Shown here: positions 1-10,955 of the stretch, in pieces
Layout: every line of letters begins with the position of its first letter
Numbering within the stretch: position 1 is the stretch's first letter
NCBI RefSeq assembly: GCF_050436995.1
Contig: NC_134775.1
Location: 2,953,124-3,017,123 of the forward strand
Length of the DNA stretch: 64,000 bases
Reading direction: 5' to 3'
DNA from: Anticarsia gemmatalis
Lineage: Eukaryota > Arthropoda > Insecta > Lepidoptera > Erebidae
Notes under the pieces: generated by a model
What the model was told of the DNA's origin: nothing
What the model saw: the letters and a program-made list of their open reading frames with translations, nothing else
Database searches by the model: none
Program-made: the position numbers and the translations under genes

Positions 1-306
1 TACTATGTGTCGCTCTAACTCGACACATGAAACCTCAGCCGTGCGTTCTATTGACAAATTAACTATGTCCCTACGTTCTTTACATTTAATACTGTTAGCT
101 ACCATAATCAGTGAACCACCATGTCTAGCTTTGTTCCTAATATACGCACTAATAATTGTATAAAACTCATTGTTTATTGCTATTTGTTCCGTGTGGAGCC
201 AATGCTCAGTCACACAGAAAATACCTACATTATGTTTTTGTAAAAACAATTCTACTTCTAATTCCTTGCTGGATAAACCTTGTATGTTTTGATGTACTAA
301 ATTGTC
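1..306 (-). CDS. Non-LTR retrotransposon ORF2, N-terminal endonuclease part (partial at left edge)
   Basis: An uninterrupted minus-strand frame of 102 codons runs off the left edge of the window. It opens after a TAG at 307-309. It reads like the start of an apurinic-type (EEP) endonuclease: an HQNIQGL start motif, a TEHWL motif containing the catalytic Glu, and a downstream HGGSLIMV motif. The same landmarks occur in the ORF2 at 3223-6164, so the two elements belong to one family or closely related ones. This domain nicks target DNA to prime reverse transcription. No early ATG is visible, so how ORF2 starts is unclear. It lies 3' of the ORF1 at 390-1895, the normal order for such elements. 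The reverse transcriptase would lie outside the window. Confidence 0.8.
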
Positions 307-389
307 CTATCTTTCAGTTTAAAGAATCGGATACATTATTCGTAACCTTGTCGCTAACTACACTACCTATACATTTAATCACAGTATTG

Positions 390-1895
390 TTAACCCAGTA
401 TTGTGTAGTTATTACACAATACTGGGTCGTCCCTTAACCTAAGCTGCGTTATAGCACCTATAACTGTGTTAATATTATAAGCTAACAATGTAGCAATTTG
501 TCGTTTGTCAGAACTATTAAGAAACATAGTTTCTTGAGTATAAATAAAACTACTAATAACCTTATTAGTGTCAAAAAACAATAACTTATCACTATGATAA
601 GATGTCATTAAATGTAATTGATTATTCAACCTATGTATACGCTTATTTTCCCTTTCTGTAAGAGATTGTGAGTATGGGAATGCGCAGATAATTAATTTAC
701 CTAAATCTAATTGCAATAAACTGCTAATACTATCAATAATATCAGTTTTATCTAAACCTAAACTATCACCTATCAGTAAAACTACTGTTGTATTTATATC
801 TAAGCGAGTGTTCCTAATTCTATCTACTATTTGATTTAATTTGAGGTTATGGTAACAGTTATTTTTAAAACTACAATGTAAGTTGTTGTTTATTATAGGT
901 CCTAAGTTAATGCCTAACTTATCTGAGAACATAGCTACTCTGTTCTTTGTGTTAAGATCTATAAAGGAAGAGGGAATACAGTCAGATGAGTCGGTCAGTG
1001 AAGTCTCAATACCTAAACTAATTTGAGAAGGTACTAACTGTTCTAAGTCACAAGGGGGTCCCTGAGACTGAGAACACCTAGTGCATGGAGTGCTATCAGC
1101 TAAGGCCCTAACACGCTCTAAATTTTCCCTGCCAACTTTAGCAATCTCATCGTAATTAGTATGTACCTAATCATGAGTTTCACGTTCATAATCTAAGGTA
1201 ATTTTTGTTAATTTAGATTGTAGGTATGAGATTTGTGACTTAAGGTCAAGAGTGTGTCTGTCATACATTAGCCTACTGGAGATGAGTTCTTCACTACAAC
1301 TATTGACTTCTAAAACTAGTTCCCTACGTTCCTCAATCAAATCTTTATTTGATTTAACCAATAATCTAAGTTTGTTAAATTTCTTGAGTTTTAATTCTAA
1401 TTTTTTAATTATCTTACTAATTCTAGTGAATTTCCTAAACTTTTTATTGCTTCTAACTCTAGTTAACAAAGATTTACAGCCTATAAGCTCAGAATACAAA
1501 TGATGAGTCGCACTAATGTCAAATGATTGTATTGACCATTCCAATGAAATGATCTTAGTGTGGGCTTCATGCAGGCTTGTCTCTAGCTCATTTATGCGGC
1601 TCAGAGACCACTCATAGGTCTCATTACAGCTGCCAAATGAGCTAACTTCTTGTTGTAGCCTGTCCCGCTGATCCAGTAAGTCCATATTTTCAATATGGAG
1701 CTCAGCAAGTTCCCCCTTCAGTGATACAACCTTGTGGTTAACCTCTCTGATCTCTTCTTCACAGTCAACACGCTCCCTCAACAGCAGGCTGTTCTCATCT
1801 TTGCACTTCTTGAGCTCGAGCAGAGCAAGTTTAAGCTTGTTCTCAGTATCCTTTGCTGTTGCCTTCCTGGTCATCATGGTTGATATTAACAACAA
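390..1895 (-). pseudogene. Non-LTR retrotransposon ORF1 with one premature stop
   Basis: One minus-strand frame of about 500 codons is broken only by an in-frame TAG at 1167-1169. The N-terminal half is rich in Glu, Lys and Leu and looks like a long coiled coil with a basic KKLELKLKKFNK stretch. A short Cys-containing linker (CTRCSQ...PPC) follows. The C-terminal half has a hydrophobic strand ending in LIGDS and a block around LLFFDTNKV, matching the same positions of the ORF1 at 6155-7486. Such ORF1 proteins bind element RNA. The LIGDS block resembles an SGNH-type hydrolase fold, as known from some ORF1 proteins, but that is inference. The likely start is the MMTRKAT Met pair near 1877. Because only one stop breaks the frame, the copy is probably fairly young. 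Confidence 0.75.
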
Positions 1896-2339
1896 AGGAT
1901 CTGAAATGTTATAAAGGAAGTTGAGATATACAGCAGAATATAGAGAGAATTAGTTGGGGAAAGTTAGTATTTATTGAGATGGTCTATGTAAGTATTGTTA
2001 ATAGTTCTAGTAGAAATATACACAAAGTCACTAACAAAAGAAAGAGGAAAACACAGATAAAGATATAGGGGATTAATAATAAGGGGTTAGTTGGACCTTG
2101 CAGTTAAATAATCTATAATTACAATGATGTTACACAATGTTTTTTAAGTGGGTAGGTTTAGACCAAAAAATTAATAAAATAAAAAAACTATAGCGTTGCA
2201 GTTAGTAGGAAACCTAACAATTAGACTCTTACAATACTAATTAAACTGAATGGTATAAGGGCAATAAGCTACAATGGAAGACTATAACACTGAATCAGTG
2301 CTGCGTTGATTCAATGTTGAAGAGTATGGGGGTAGTGAG
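1896..2339. other. AT-rich stretch without a gene, probably 5' UTR of the left non-LTR element
   Basis: I see no coding sequence. The part next to 1896 is probably the 5' untranslated region of the minus-strand ORF1 element. The junction with the gypsy remnant is not marked by any repeat I can recognise. Confidence 0.4.
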
Positions 2340-2969
2340 CCTGAATATGCTACACTTTATCTAGCGGATTTTAGATAAATCTAATAAGTCTATAATAACA
2401 AGCGATACAAAATACTCCCTGTATTTATCAAACACTTATATCAGTGATTTACTTTCAAAATATCCTGAGATTGTTAATCCATCTGGCATACATCGCAACA
2501 CCAGACATAATACACAACATCATATAAGCACCACACCTGGGCCACCAGTATCATCGACTCCACGTAGATTGGCACCGGACAAGTTAAAGAAGGCCAGAGC
2601 TTAGTTTGAAGGTATGTTAAAAGTAGGTCCTTGGACCTGTCGGCCTTCTAAGTCTCCGTGGTCGTCACCTCTTCACCTCGCACAAAAAAAGGACTACAGA
2701 CTACTGTATGTTAAATGCCCGCACTGTGCCTGATAAATATCCAATCAGGCATATCCATGATTTTGCCCACAATTTAGCTGGATCCAAGGTGTTCTCCACA
2801 ATAGACCTGGTTAAAAGTTTTAACCGAATTCCTGTGCATGAGGATGACTTTCCGAAGACCGCAATCACTACGCCTTTCGGTCTAAACGAATTTCCTTACA
2901 TGACGTTTGGTCTTCGTAATGCCGGACAAACTTTTCAGCGTTTTGTGGACGAGATGTTTCGGGGGTTAG
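2340..2969 (+). pseudogene. Ty3/gypsy pol remnant, N-terminal reverse transcriptase
   Basis: The plus strand encodes a decayed gypsy-group polyprotein. The linker before the RT is recognisable (HHISTTPGPPV, then RRLAPDKLKKA), followed by an SPWSSPLHL block and then NARTVPDKYPIRHIHDF and FSTIDLVKSF, which are RT fingers and palm. There is an in-frame TAG near 2602, and the frame changes near 2705. The frame stops at the insertion point of the element at 2970 and resumes at 7487 with a YIDD catalytic box. No gag or protease is evident to the left, so the element is 5'-deleted. Confidence 0.85.
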
Positions 2970-2986
2970 TCAAAGTCAAAGTCAAA
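2970..2986 (-). repeat. TTTGAC tandem tail of element A
   Basis: Plus-strand TCAAAG units are repeated at the extreme 3' end of element A. This short tandem tail marks the 3' terminus where target-primed reverse transcription began. Confidence 0.8.
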
Positions 2987-3127
2987 TATTCTTTATTTCA
3001 TAAACTTTAACAAGTATTTGAAATCGTCAAAATATTTTTTATCTACCACCGTTTCGGAAAAGCTGTTGCTCGTGAGAAGAAACGGCAAGAAACTCAAGGC
3101 TTGCTCTTTTTAAATGTCAATATTTCC

Positions 3128-3210
3128 AAATTAATAACAATGTCATAATAATGAAATATAACAAATTAATAACAATGTCATAATAAATTAATAACAATGT
3201 CATAATATCA
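3128..3210. repeat. Three tandem copies of a 23-bp unit in the 3' UTR of element A
   Basis: The unit AATTAATAACAATGTCATAA occurs three times. The first two copies are separated by a short spacer and the last two are adjacent. It lies just downstream of the ORF2 stop. Confidence 0.85.
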
Positions 3211-3222
3211 AATTGTAATACA

Positions 3223-6164
3223 TTATTTTGAAATAGACTTGGTAGAAGCAGCACAGTCCCAAGCATTGTTAACATCTAAATAATCTTTAATAGTATAATA
3301 TCCCTTACGACATAAATTACTTTTAACTAATAACTTAAATTTATTGAGACTTAAATTTTGAATTTCACTCGGGATTTTATTGTAGAATCGCACACACTGA
3401 CCTCTGAAGGATTTATTTATTTTTTGGAGCCTAGTGACTGGGATAACAAGTTTGTCTTTATTGCGTGTATTTATATTGTGCATGTCACTCTTTTTTTTAA
3501 AAAGGGCGATATTTTTATGTACATAAATTAAGTTTTCATAAATATATTGACTTGCCACTGTCATTATATTTATTTCCTTGAATTTTTCCCTTAGTGAATG
3601 TCTACTTCCTAAATTATAAATTGCACGAATAGCCCTTTTCTGCAGCACAAAGATGGTTTGGGTGTCGGCAGCATTACCCCAGAGTAGAATTCCATAAGAC
3701 ATGACACTATGGAAGTAACTGAAGTAGACTAACCTAGCTGTTTCAATGTCAGTAAGTTGACGAATTTTTCTGACCGCGTAGGCTGCAGAACTAAGTCTAT
3801 TCGCCAATTGTGATATATGAGATCCCCACTGTAACTTACAATCTATTGTAATGCCTAAAAATTTAGCATTATCCACAAGGTCCAACACATCTTCCTTCAT
3901 CTTTACTGCTGTTTTCACTGGTTTGACATTAGGTGTTACAAATTTTATACATTTAGTTTTTTGCTCGTTTAAAAGCAAATTGTTAACATCAAACCAGTGT
4001 ACCACCTTTGAGATAGCAATGTTCACGTCGTCAAGAGTGGTTTGTTGTCGTTTAAGTTTAAACAATAATGAAGTGTCATCTGCGAACAGTACTATCTCGT
4101 GACTATCCTTAACAAGATGTGGTAAATCATTAATATAAACTAGAAACAAAAAAGGACCGAGTATTGAGCCTTGAGGCACCCCCATTTTAACCGCAGATCC
4201 CGCAGATCGCTTACCGTTAACCTCGACCCTTTGAATCCTATTATCTAAATACGAGATAAGAAGATTCAGTGCCGAATGTTGAATACCGTAGTGATGTAAT
4301 TTCCTGATCAATGTTTCATGAGGGACACAGTCGAACGCCTTGGACAAATCACAGAAAATGCCGAGAGCATCGTGTGAGTCCTCCCAGGCGTCAAAGATGT
4401 GGTTCACAAGCTCAACACCAGCATCGATAGTGGAGCGACCCCTTGTGAAGCCAAATTGTTTCCTATGTAATAAATTGTGTTTAGTAAAGAAACAATGCAT
4501 TTGATCGAATAATAATTTTTCAAAGATTTTACTAAATGTAGGCAGTACTGAAATAGGTCTAAAGTTAGTGGGGTCTGATGTACTGCCTGACTTAAATAAT
4601 GGTATTACTTTACTATGTTTCATTAGATCAGGAAACACACCACCATCTACGCACTTATTAAATATTAGAGCTAATTGGGGCGCAACTAGATCAATAATAG
4701 ATTTTGTAATGACTACTGAATTACCCCAAAGATCTGCAGTATTTTTTACATTAATACTATTAAAAACTTTTATAATGTCCTGTTGCGAGACATAGTCAAA
4801 CCTAAAAGTAGTGTTACACATAGTAACGTTTTCTTTAAGAATGCTTTCAGCGACAGTGGGTGATGAGTTCAAAGATTGGGTAGTCGAGATTGGAATGTCT
4901 GTGAAAATTTTTTCAAAAGCATGGGCTACGTCGGAATCCGCCCTAATGGTTCTGTTATCAACACTCAAGCAATATTCACGATCGTGGCCCCTTACTCTTC
5001 CAGTCTCACTATTAATTACACTCCAAGTCATTTTAATTTTATCATTACTATTTTTAATCTTTGAACTCAAGTAGCGAGCCTTAGCAGTTCTACAAACTAT
5101 TCTAAACAATTTTGAGTAATTCTTAACATATGTCTGAAATCCTTCACTTCTATTATGATTTCTCTCTTCATATAGCTCAAAAAGCCTAGCTCTACTCTTA
5201 TGTATACCTAAAGTAGCCCATTCACTAAAGGTAGCACTGTCTTGGACCGTAATCGTTCTGGAAGTAAATACTGAATCAAATTCAGAACAAAATAGTTTAA
5301 AAAAAATATTATATAACTTGTTAGGATCATTATTATGTTTTAGAAATGGAAGACTACAAGCTAATTTATTTTTAAAACTTTCAAAACGATTAACGGTTTT
5401 GGGAACAATAGTAATCTTTCTTTTAGCCACATGTTTAGTCTTAGCATCAAATGAAATTAATTGTCCACAATGATCCGAATCTAATTGATTAATAATTTTC
5501 TTATCATTAATTTTGATATTAGTGAAAATATTATCCAAACATGTGGCTGTTGTGGCAGTTATTCTTGTTGGCTCTAAAAACAAGTACTTCAGATTGTATG
5601 ATTGAAAGAGAGCTTTAATTTTAATACATAAACTAGAATTCTCCAATAAATTTATATTAAAATCTCCAGAAATAATAACAAATTTGTTTAAATTTGTTAC
5701 CTTATTTAAAACATCTTCCATAATACTCTCAAAACTATCATACAACGCAGAAGGAGGCCTGTATACACTCAATACAATAAACTGTTCTACCTCTATACAA
5801 GCTATTTCTGCAGTCCGTTCAACAGAGAGAGAAACAATATCATGGCGTTCCTTGTACTTTAACTGTTTATTAATTAATATGAGTGAATGGAATATTCCCT
5901 GCTGAATGAACTGCCAACCTGGTGATTATTAAAGTTGAACATGAATTGATTGCTTTTTAGCCAATGTTCAGTTATGCAAAATATGTCAATACAATTACAA
6001 TTCATAAACAATTCAATTTCTAGCTCTTTGCCCATAATTCCTCTAATGTTCTGATGCACCAGGTTAATTTCATTTCTATTTTTCTTAATTATATTAGGGC
6101 ACTTTTCAATTGATGGATCTAATTTGCAAGAGGTTACCTCTTTTGTCTCATGATTTAATTTAAA
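3223..6164 (-). pseudogene. Element A ORF2: endonuclease plus reverse transcriptase, one frameshift
   Basis: The 849-codon frame 3223-5772 holds most of the endonuclease (SVYRPPS, ISGDFNINLL, SDHCGQL) and a full reverse transcriptase: FRPISVLPTFSKIFEKLLF, the RKQFGFTRGRST box, FCDLSKAFDCV, GVPQGSILGPFLF and the catalytic FADDTSLLF. A C-terminal thumb and Cys-poor tail follow. The endonuclease start (HQNIRG, TEHWL) is in another frame at 5874-6164, so a small deletion near 5880-5895 has shifted the frame and removed the usual GG-containing strand. Apart from that the ORF is intact. There is no RNase H, consistent with the CR1/Jockey group; I cannot assign the clade further. The frame opens at 6164, overlapping the ORF1 end by a few bases. 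Confidence 0.85.
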
Positions 6165-7486
6165 TTACATGTCATGTCAACATTCATGTCATAATTTTTA
6201 TTTGGAATGTCAAAATTATTAGCCAATTTACTGGCTAAGTTATTTGAAATGTCAATATTATGTTGCTCAATAGAAGCAACTTGTTTAGCCAAGTTCTTGG
6301 CTGTAATAGAAATAAAATAGGATAGCGAAATTGCTATTTGTCTTTTACAATAATAAGAAAGATAATAACTATCTTTCGTCGTATATAAACAATTACTAAC
6401 AATCCTGTTAGTGTCAATAAAATGAAATTTATTATAATTAATACCATTAATTTGGCATGTCAAATTATGCATAATTACATTTAAATTAGATCTAATATTA
6501 AGTTCTTCCTGTGGCAAACCTTTACTAAGGGGAAGTGCAAACAATACAATTTTGTTTACATTCAGTTTTGATAAACATTCAAAATAGTCAATAAACTTCT
6601 TTCTGTTTACATTTCCCCTATTACCAACAAATATAATTAATGTTGTGTCCTGGCTGAAATTAGAATTAACAATTCTATCTAATATTTTGCAATAAGGTAA
6701 ATTAGGAGTACAATAATTTGTGATTGAATGCTCCATATTAGTGTTTGATATGTAGGAACTTAGATCTTTACCAATTTCATCACTGAATAATGTAATGTTA
6801 TTCTTTTTGTTAATTATGGGAGAACTAGGAGTGGGAATATGTGTTTGAGGAGGATTAGGAGTTGAGGGAGGTGTGTTAATCATTGGCAGCGAGGAGGGAG
6901 CAGGTTCTGGCTGATAGTTCAGCGATGTTCTAGTGAAATTTGAGTTATTTGACAATGTTATTGAACTATCATTATCACACTTACAGGAATTAACCAGTCT
7001 GCCTATTGCCAATACTTGCTCCCTACTCTGTTTAGCAGCCATTTCATATTTAGTGGTGATGGATGTTAGTGACTCATGGAGTCGGTCAATCTCAGACTGC
7101 ATAGCCCTTGTGTCTGTTTGATATTGCAGTGAGACATTGTCCAACTCCAATGAATACATTTTTAGTTGGTCAATAAGTTGCAATCTGTGTCTGTTTAAGG
7201 ACATACAATTGATGAAGAATTTATGTTTTTTTATTTGTTTCTTCATCTTTGTGATGTATCTTTTAATTTTTATATATTTCTTAAACTTTTTATTGCTACA
7301 CTTAATAACCCTCACAGAATTAGGATGTTTAATGGGCTCATCATCTCATGTTAGATCAATAATAACTGATGGATGAAGGTTATTAACTGAAGCATTGTCT
7401 AAGCCGGGGGCCACCAACTCGTCGAATAAACTTTGATTTGTGGAGGCAATGACGGTGGTATTTAACTCCTCTAAGTCTGATATCTT
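6155..7486 (-). pseudogene. Element A ORF1, 5'-truncated, one premature stop
   Basis: The minus-strand frame begins at the truncation point 7486 and is interrupted by a TGA at 7346-7348. It contains a basic stretch (KKFKKYIKIKRYITKMKK), a coiled-coil region, a Pro/Ser/Thr-rich linker around 6820-6900, and a C-terminal domain with LIIFVGNRG and FHFIDTNRI blocks matching the ORF1 at 390-1895. It probably acts as an RNA-binding chaperone for the element. The shared C-terminal domain suggests both elements use the same non-canonical ORF1 type. Confidence 0.8.
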
Positions 7487-7600
7487 GTTAGATTTCGTTT
7501 ACCCATATATCGACGATTTTTTGGTTTATTCTCCAAATAAAATCCTTCATCAGCAGCACCTGCACCACCTGTTAAACATAGATGAATTAGGAAAAAATTA
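7487..7600 (+). pseudogene. Ty3/gypsy pol remnant, RT catalytic box
   Basis: After the element A insertion the gypsy RT frame resumes with VYPYIDDFLVYS, the catalytic YxDD motif, and continues to a His-rich HQQHLHHLL segment. The remaining RT, RNase H and most of integrase are missing. The sequence passes straight into the palindromic repeat block at 7602. Confidence 0.85.
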
Positions 7601-7601
7601 T

Positions 7602-8172
7602 GCCGTACATTTTTTTTTATAATTTTCCCACATATAATAATATCCCTGGTTAAAAAAAGTATTCAAAAATATTGACAATGTTAATTCTCCATAAGAGAAA
7701 GAATTAAAAAGTATTAAAATATTCAAAAATATTCAAAATAATTCAAATTTCATTATTCTGAATACTTTTTAATTCATTTTTTTAATCAAGGATTACACAA
7801 CTCCTTACAAATCCAATTATATGGATTTTTTCTTTTTGATTTCTTCTTTTTCGTGTTTTTTCCCCTTTGAACCAACGAAAATGTACGGCACATGAAAAAA
7901 TATTATCTATGCATAAAATCATTTCAAAATAAGTTTATTTCATGTTGTGTCAAATCACCGCAAGATTTTTGTACGGCGTTGCGGAATAATGGATTAAAAG
8001 CATTATCGAAATAGTATGACACAGATGCCGTACAAAATCAAATGACCAAATTTACCCCGGTAATTGTCGGATAATAAACAGAAATTCCGACTTCGTGGTG
8101 CACCATTTTTGTACGGCACTGTGCGTTTTCTTATTATTTTTAATGGATCTATCGGTGGTAAGAAAGCCGTAC
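7602..8172. repeat. Block with six alternating GCCGTAC/GTACGGC heptamers
   Basis: The heptamer GCCGTAC lies at 7602, 8027 and 8166. Its complement GTACGGC lies at 7883, 7971 and 8111. Two GTACGGC...GCCGTAC pairs have almost equal spacing (about 55 bp) and recur about 140 bp apart. Both are followed by a similar TGACCAAA segment. No gene is visible. The block separates the gypsy RT from the gypsy C-terminus, so it may be a degraded inserted element. Confidence 0.6.
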
Positions 8173-8463
8173 AAAAATATCTGACCAAAATGTACTGAGT
8201 CTACCTGTACTTTCGTATTCTCCCATGCACTCAGTTGGACAGCTTACAAGTGACGGCATAGTGCTAAATCTTATAATTTTATGCTCTTACATCGTTCTAG
8301 ATAGGTCACCTGGTGGTTCAAATGACCCATCAATTTTTAACATGGGCTTGTAGTCTACAAGCTCCAAACTCATCAAATACACCTACACTTTCACATGGTG
8401 ATGCCAGTAAAAGAACCAGGTCGGAACGCAAAATTAAGTTTCCTGACTATTATCGCCCGTAGG
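8173..8463 (+). pseudogene. Ty3/gypsy pol C-terminal remnant
   Basis: The last codons read TRSERKIKFPDYYRP followed by TAG at 8461-8463. A basic end of this kind directly before the polypurine tract is a usual finish for gypsy-group polyproteins. The region before it is too degraded to read as integrase. Confidence 0.6.
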
Positions 8464-8470
8464 ACGGTCT

Positions 8471-8479
8471 GGAGGGGGG
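8471..8479 (+). other. Polypurine tract of the gypsy element
   Basis: GGAGGGGGG lies between the pol stop codon and the LTR start. It is the expected primer for plus-strand DNA synthesis. Confidence 0.65.
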
Positions 8480-9376
8480 TGATGTAGTGACTTCTTAAAT
8501 CAGAAGGATTTATTATTGTATATTAAAATGTATATTTATAAAACTTAAAACTAAAACTTAAAACTATAAAAAATTAAATACAGATAAAATTATTCTGACT
8601 TAACCTATTATATTACTAATATTTAAATGATAAATTTAACCCATTAATGATCTACTGCTGGGCAAGGGTCTCCTCCCGTAATGAGGGAGGGGTTAGGCCT
8701 TGAGTCCACCACGCTGGCCAATTGCGGGTTGGTGACTTTGCATGCCCTCAATAAATGTTTTAAACAAATTGTTAGGCATGCAAGGTTTCCTCACGATGTT
8801 TTCCTTCACCGTTGGAGCATGTGATAATTATTTCTAATACACACATAACTTCGAAAAGTTATTGGTGTGTTGCCTCGGGTTCGAACCTGCGACCACTTGC
8901 GTGGGAGGTGTCAACTTATACCACTCGGCTACCACTGCTTATATTACTTAATTACATAAAAAATAAAATCATAATTATTGTAACATAAAATATTACATGT
9001 CGACAAACACACCTATTCTGTTATTAGTCAGCGAGATCGCTAGTGGGCGGAGTCAACGCAGCCGAACTCACCCGAACTATTCCGAGCGCCGGCCAATGCC
9101 CATGCGCCGTGTAATCGTTCGTTGATCTCACCAGTCCGCTCTTAATACTGTTCGACGCGAGACGTATGCCGCTTTAATAACCGCGAACATTTATCATTAC
9201 GCCAACTATATGTTCTATGTTGTATGTTCCGGCTTATCGTAAATCTAATGTACTGTATCTTATGTTATCATCCTTCTGTGCTGAAACTATTGTGTTGTGT
9301 ACATGCTGTCAATAAACTTGATAAAAACTTTTGCTTCGGAGTTAAATCATTCTTTCTTACTTCCTACCACGTACAC
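8480..9376 (+). repeat. 3' LTR of the gypsy element, interrupted by a SINE
   Basis: The LTR starts with TGATGTAGTG or TGTAGTG just after the polypurine tract. It includes an AATAAA at about 9311 and ends near CCACGTACAC. The exact right end is uncertain because a non-LTR fragment follows at once. Without the SINE the LTR is roughly 570 bp. No 5' LTR is seen in this window. Confidence 0.6.
8618..8938 (-). mobile_element. tRNA-derived SINE with 10-bp target duplication
   Basis: On the minus strand the 5' head carries a box A (TAGCCGAGTGG, 8921-8931) and a box B (GGTTCGAACCC, 8877-8887) of the RNA polymerase III promoter. A body and an A/T-rich tail follow. It is flanked by perfect TTATATTACT repeats at 8608-8617 and 8939-8948. 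The segment CTGCTGGGCAAGGGTCTCCT is one I recognise as common in moth and butterfly repeats. Confidence 0.9.
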
Positions 9377-9377
9377 T

Positions 9378-9515
9378 AAAGTGAGTTTACTTTATTTGAA
9401 TCTGTAATGGAGGACATTTTAAACGTCCAATTACTAGCAACAAGTATTTGGTAGTGTGTGGTGATTTAAATGTAAATTTACTTGAACAATCATCGACTAG
9501 TATGAGACTTAAGTC
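9378..9515 (+). pseudogene. Non-LTR fragment C, endonuclease piece
   Basis: The plus strand reads FESVMEDILN and then, in another frame, VVCGDLNVNLLEQSS. Both match the endonuclease of element A. The element is interrupted at 9516 by element D and continues at 14264. It is 5'-truncated and frameshifted. Confidence 0.75.
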
Positions 9516-9525
9516 ATTATTCAAT
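9516..9525. repeat. Target duplication of element D, left copy
   Basis: ATTATTCAAT is repeated exactly at 14254-14263. Confidence 0.85.
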
Positions 9526-9759
9526 TTTGTATTTTTTTTGCGGGGGTAGTTGCAACAAGAAGTAACAATAATTCTGCTCTACGTATTTTAATTTAATTTT
9601 AATAGTTATTTAATCCAATTTATACAATTTTATGTTTTAATTACTTAATTATCTATCTACCTGCCGGTTACAATATTTCTCTTCTTTGAATCCTTCTCTT
9701 CTGCACTTCACTACTCACTATTTCAACTCTAAGATTTACACCTAACAACATTTTACAAA

Positions 9760-10473
9760 ATGGACACCGTGCAAGCAACTTTGAACGAGCTCAGCACCAG
9801 CATCAACAGCAGAATGGCTGATTTTGAAGAGCAGCTACAGAAGTCTGTCCCTCTGAGTGTCTCCAGCCTCGCCTCCGACTTTGCTTCGTACAGGTCATTT
9901 GTCACCCAAGCCCTGACAATGCTACAACTGCAAATCGACGGGCTTGCACGAACAGTCGACAGCATGGAGATGCAGAGGCGGAGAAAGATACTGCTGCTTC
10001 ATGGTGTTACGGAGACTACAAAGGATGAGGACGTCGCCCAGACACTCATTGGTGTTGTTATCAAGCAGCTTGGTATTGGTGACTTCTCCAAGGATGACAT
10101 CAGGCGCTGTCAGCGAATGGGGAGGAAGACTTCGGCTAAAAAGCCCCGGCCCATATTAGTTAAGCTGAGGGACTTGGAGATGCGCGACAAGCTCTGGTTC
10201 TCCAAGACGAAGCTGAAGGGTTCCGGAGTCACCATGTCGGAGTTCCTCACCAAGAGCAGGCACGATGTATTCATGGCGGCTCGTGAGAAGTTTGGGGTTA
10301 ACAAGTGCTGGACTCGGGATGGTGCAATCCATGTTCTGGGACCGGACGACGTGAGGCACCGCGTGACAACACAAGCCGAGCTGTGCAGGGTCGGTGAGCT
10401 GTTGCCCAAGCCGAGTTCGGCGCCCAAACCACTGGTTGCCTCGAAATCGAAGCGAGTAGCCGCCAAAAAGTGA
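9760..10473 (+). CDS. Element D ORF1 protein, coiled coil plus RRM-like domain
   Basis: An intact 237-codon frame. Residues 1-75 form a likely coiled coil ending in the MEMQRRRKILLLHGV strand that opens an RRM-like fold. The stretch RPILVKLRDLEMRDKLWF and the conserved LTKSRHDVFMAAREKFG then WTRDGAIHVL follow the pattern of the L1-type ORF1 (RRM and C-terminal domain). The tail is basic (SKSKRVAAKK). It probably binds element RNA as a chaperone. There is no zinc knuckle. The ATG at 9760 is preceded by CAAA, a reasonable insect context. Codon use is GC-richer than in the flanks. Confidence 0.85.
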   Translation: MDTVQATLNELSTSINSRMADFEEQLQKSVPLSVSSLASDFASYRSFVTQALTMLQLQIDGLARTVDSMEMQRRRKILLLHGVTETTKDEDVAQTLIGVVIKQLGIGDFSKDDIRRCQRMGRKTSAKKPRPILVKLRDLEMRDKLWFSKTKLKGSGVTMSEFLTKSRHDVFMAAREKFGVNKCWTRDGAIHVLGPDDVRHRVTTQAELCRVGELLPKPSSAPKPLVASKSKRVAAKK

Positions 10474-10955
10474 AGTCATCAGAGTTCATTTCTAGTCCAG
10501 GTACACTTCGCTTGTTTACTTGCATAATTCATTTATTCTACCTTCCACAATTTATTTTATATGTTTATTCTATTCTCCCGTTTGACTTTGACTGACTTTG
10601 ACATCTGACACTTCTGACATTTCATACTCATTGTTGCCATATTAATAAACTAATTTTTATGTTTCTTAACTCTTCAGTATTTTCTATTTTATATATATTT
10701 TTATTCTTTTTTCTTTTATCTATACGGTCATGTTAAATTGTATTATTTCTATGTTTTTTTTTTTTCCTTTCCTGTGCCTGGACTAGTTGTAAATATTTTT
10801 ATGGTACTCACATATTATGCTCTCGCAGCCGGCAGATGGAGCAATAACTTTTGTTTTTATCAGCCTCTTTTATATAATACTATATATATTTTTTTATATA
10901 TTTTCTCTGTATATTATTATTTATTTATTATTATTTAAATTAACTGATATTAATT
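10474..10955 (+). other. ORF1-ORF2 spacer of element D
   Basis: AT-rich, with long T runs. I see no coding sequence. A similar stretch, including CCGGCAGAT, recurs in the homologous element at 55750-55800. Confidence 0.6.

Larger units (their letters stand above)
2970..7486 (-). mobile_element. Non-LTR retrotransposon (element A), 5'-truncated, nested in the gypsy RT
   Basis: A 4.5-kb minus-strand element with ORF1 (6155-7486), ORF2 (3223-6164) and a 3' UTR. It ends on the minus strand in tandem TTTGAC units (2970-2985), a microsatellite tail typical of CR1/Jockey-group elements. It is flanked by GTTAG at 2965-2969 and 7487-7491, read as a target-site duplication. The gypsy frame to its left continues directly to its right. 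The 5' end is truncated inside ORF1. Confidence 0.9.

Noticed and set aside
8875..8938. tRNA-like sequence on the minus strand
   Set aside because: It has box A and box B but is the head of a SINE with a 10-bp target duplication, not a tRNA gene. The same applies to 44963-45040.
10110..10525. Overlapping minus-strand frames of 75-118 codons opposite element D ORF1
   Set aside because: They are antisense shadows of a gene with clear domain structure.
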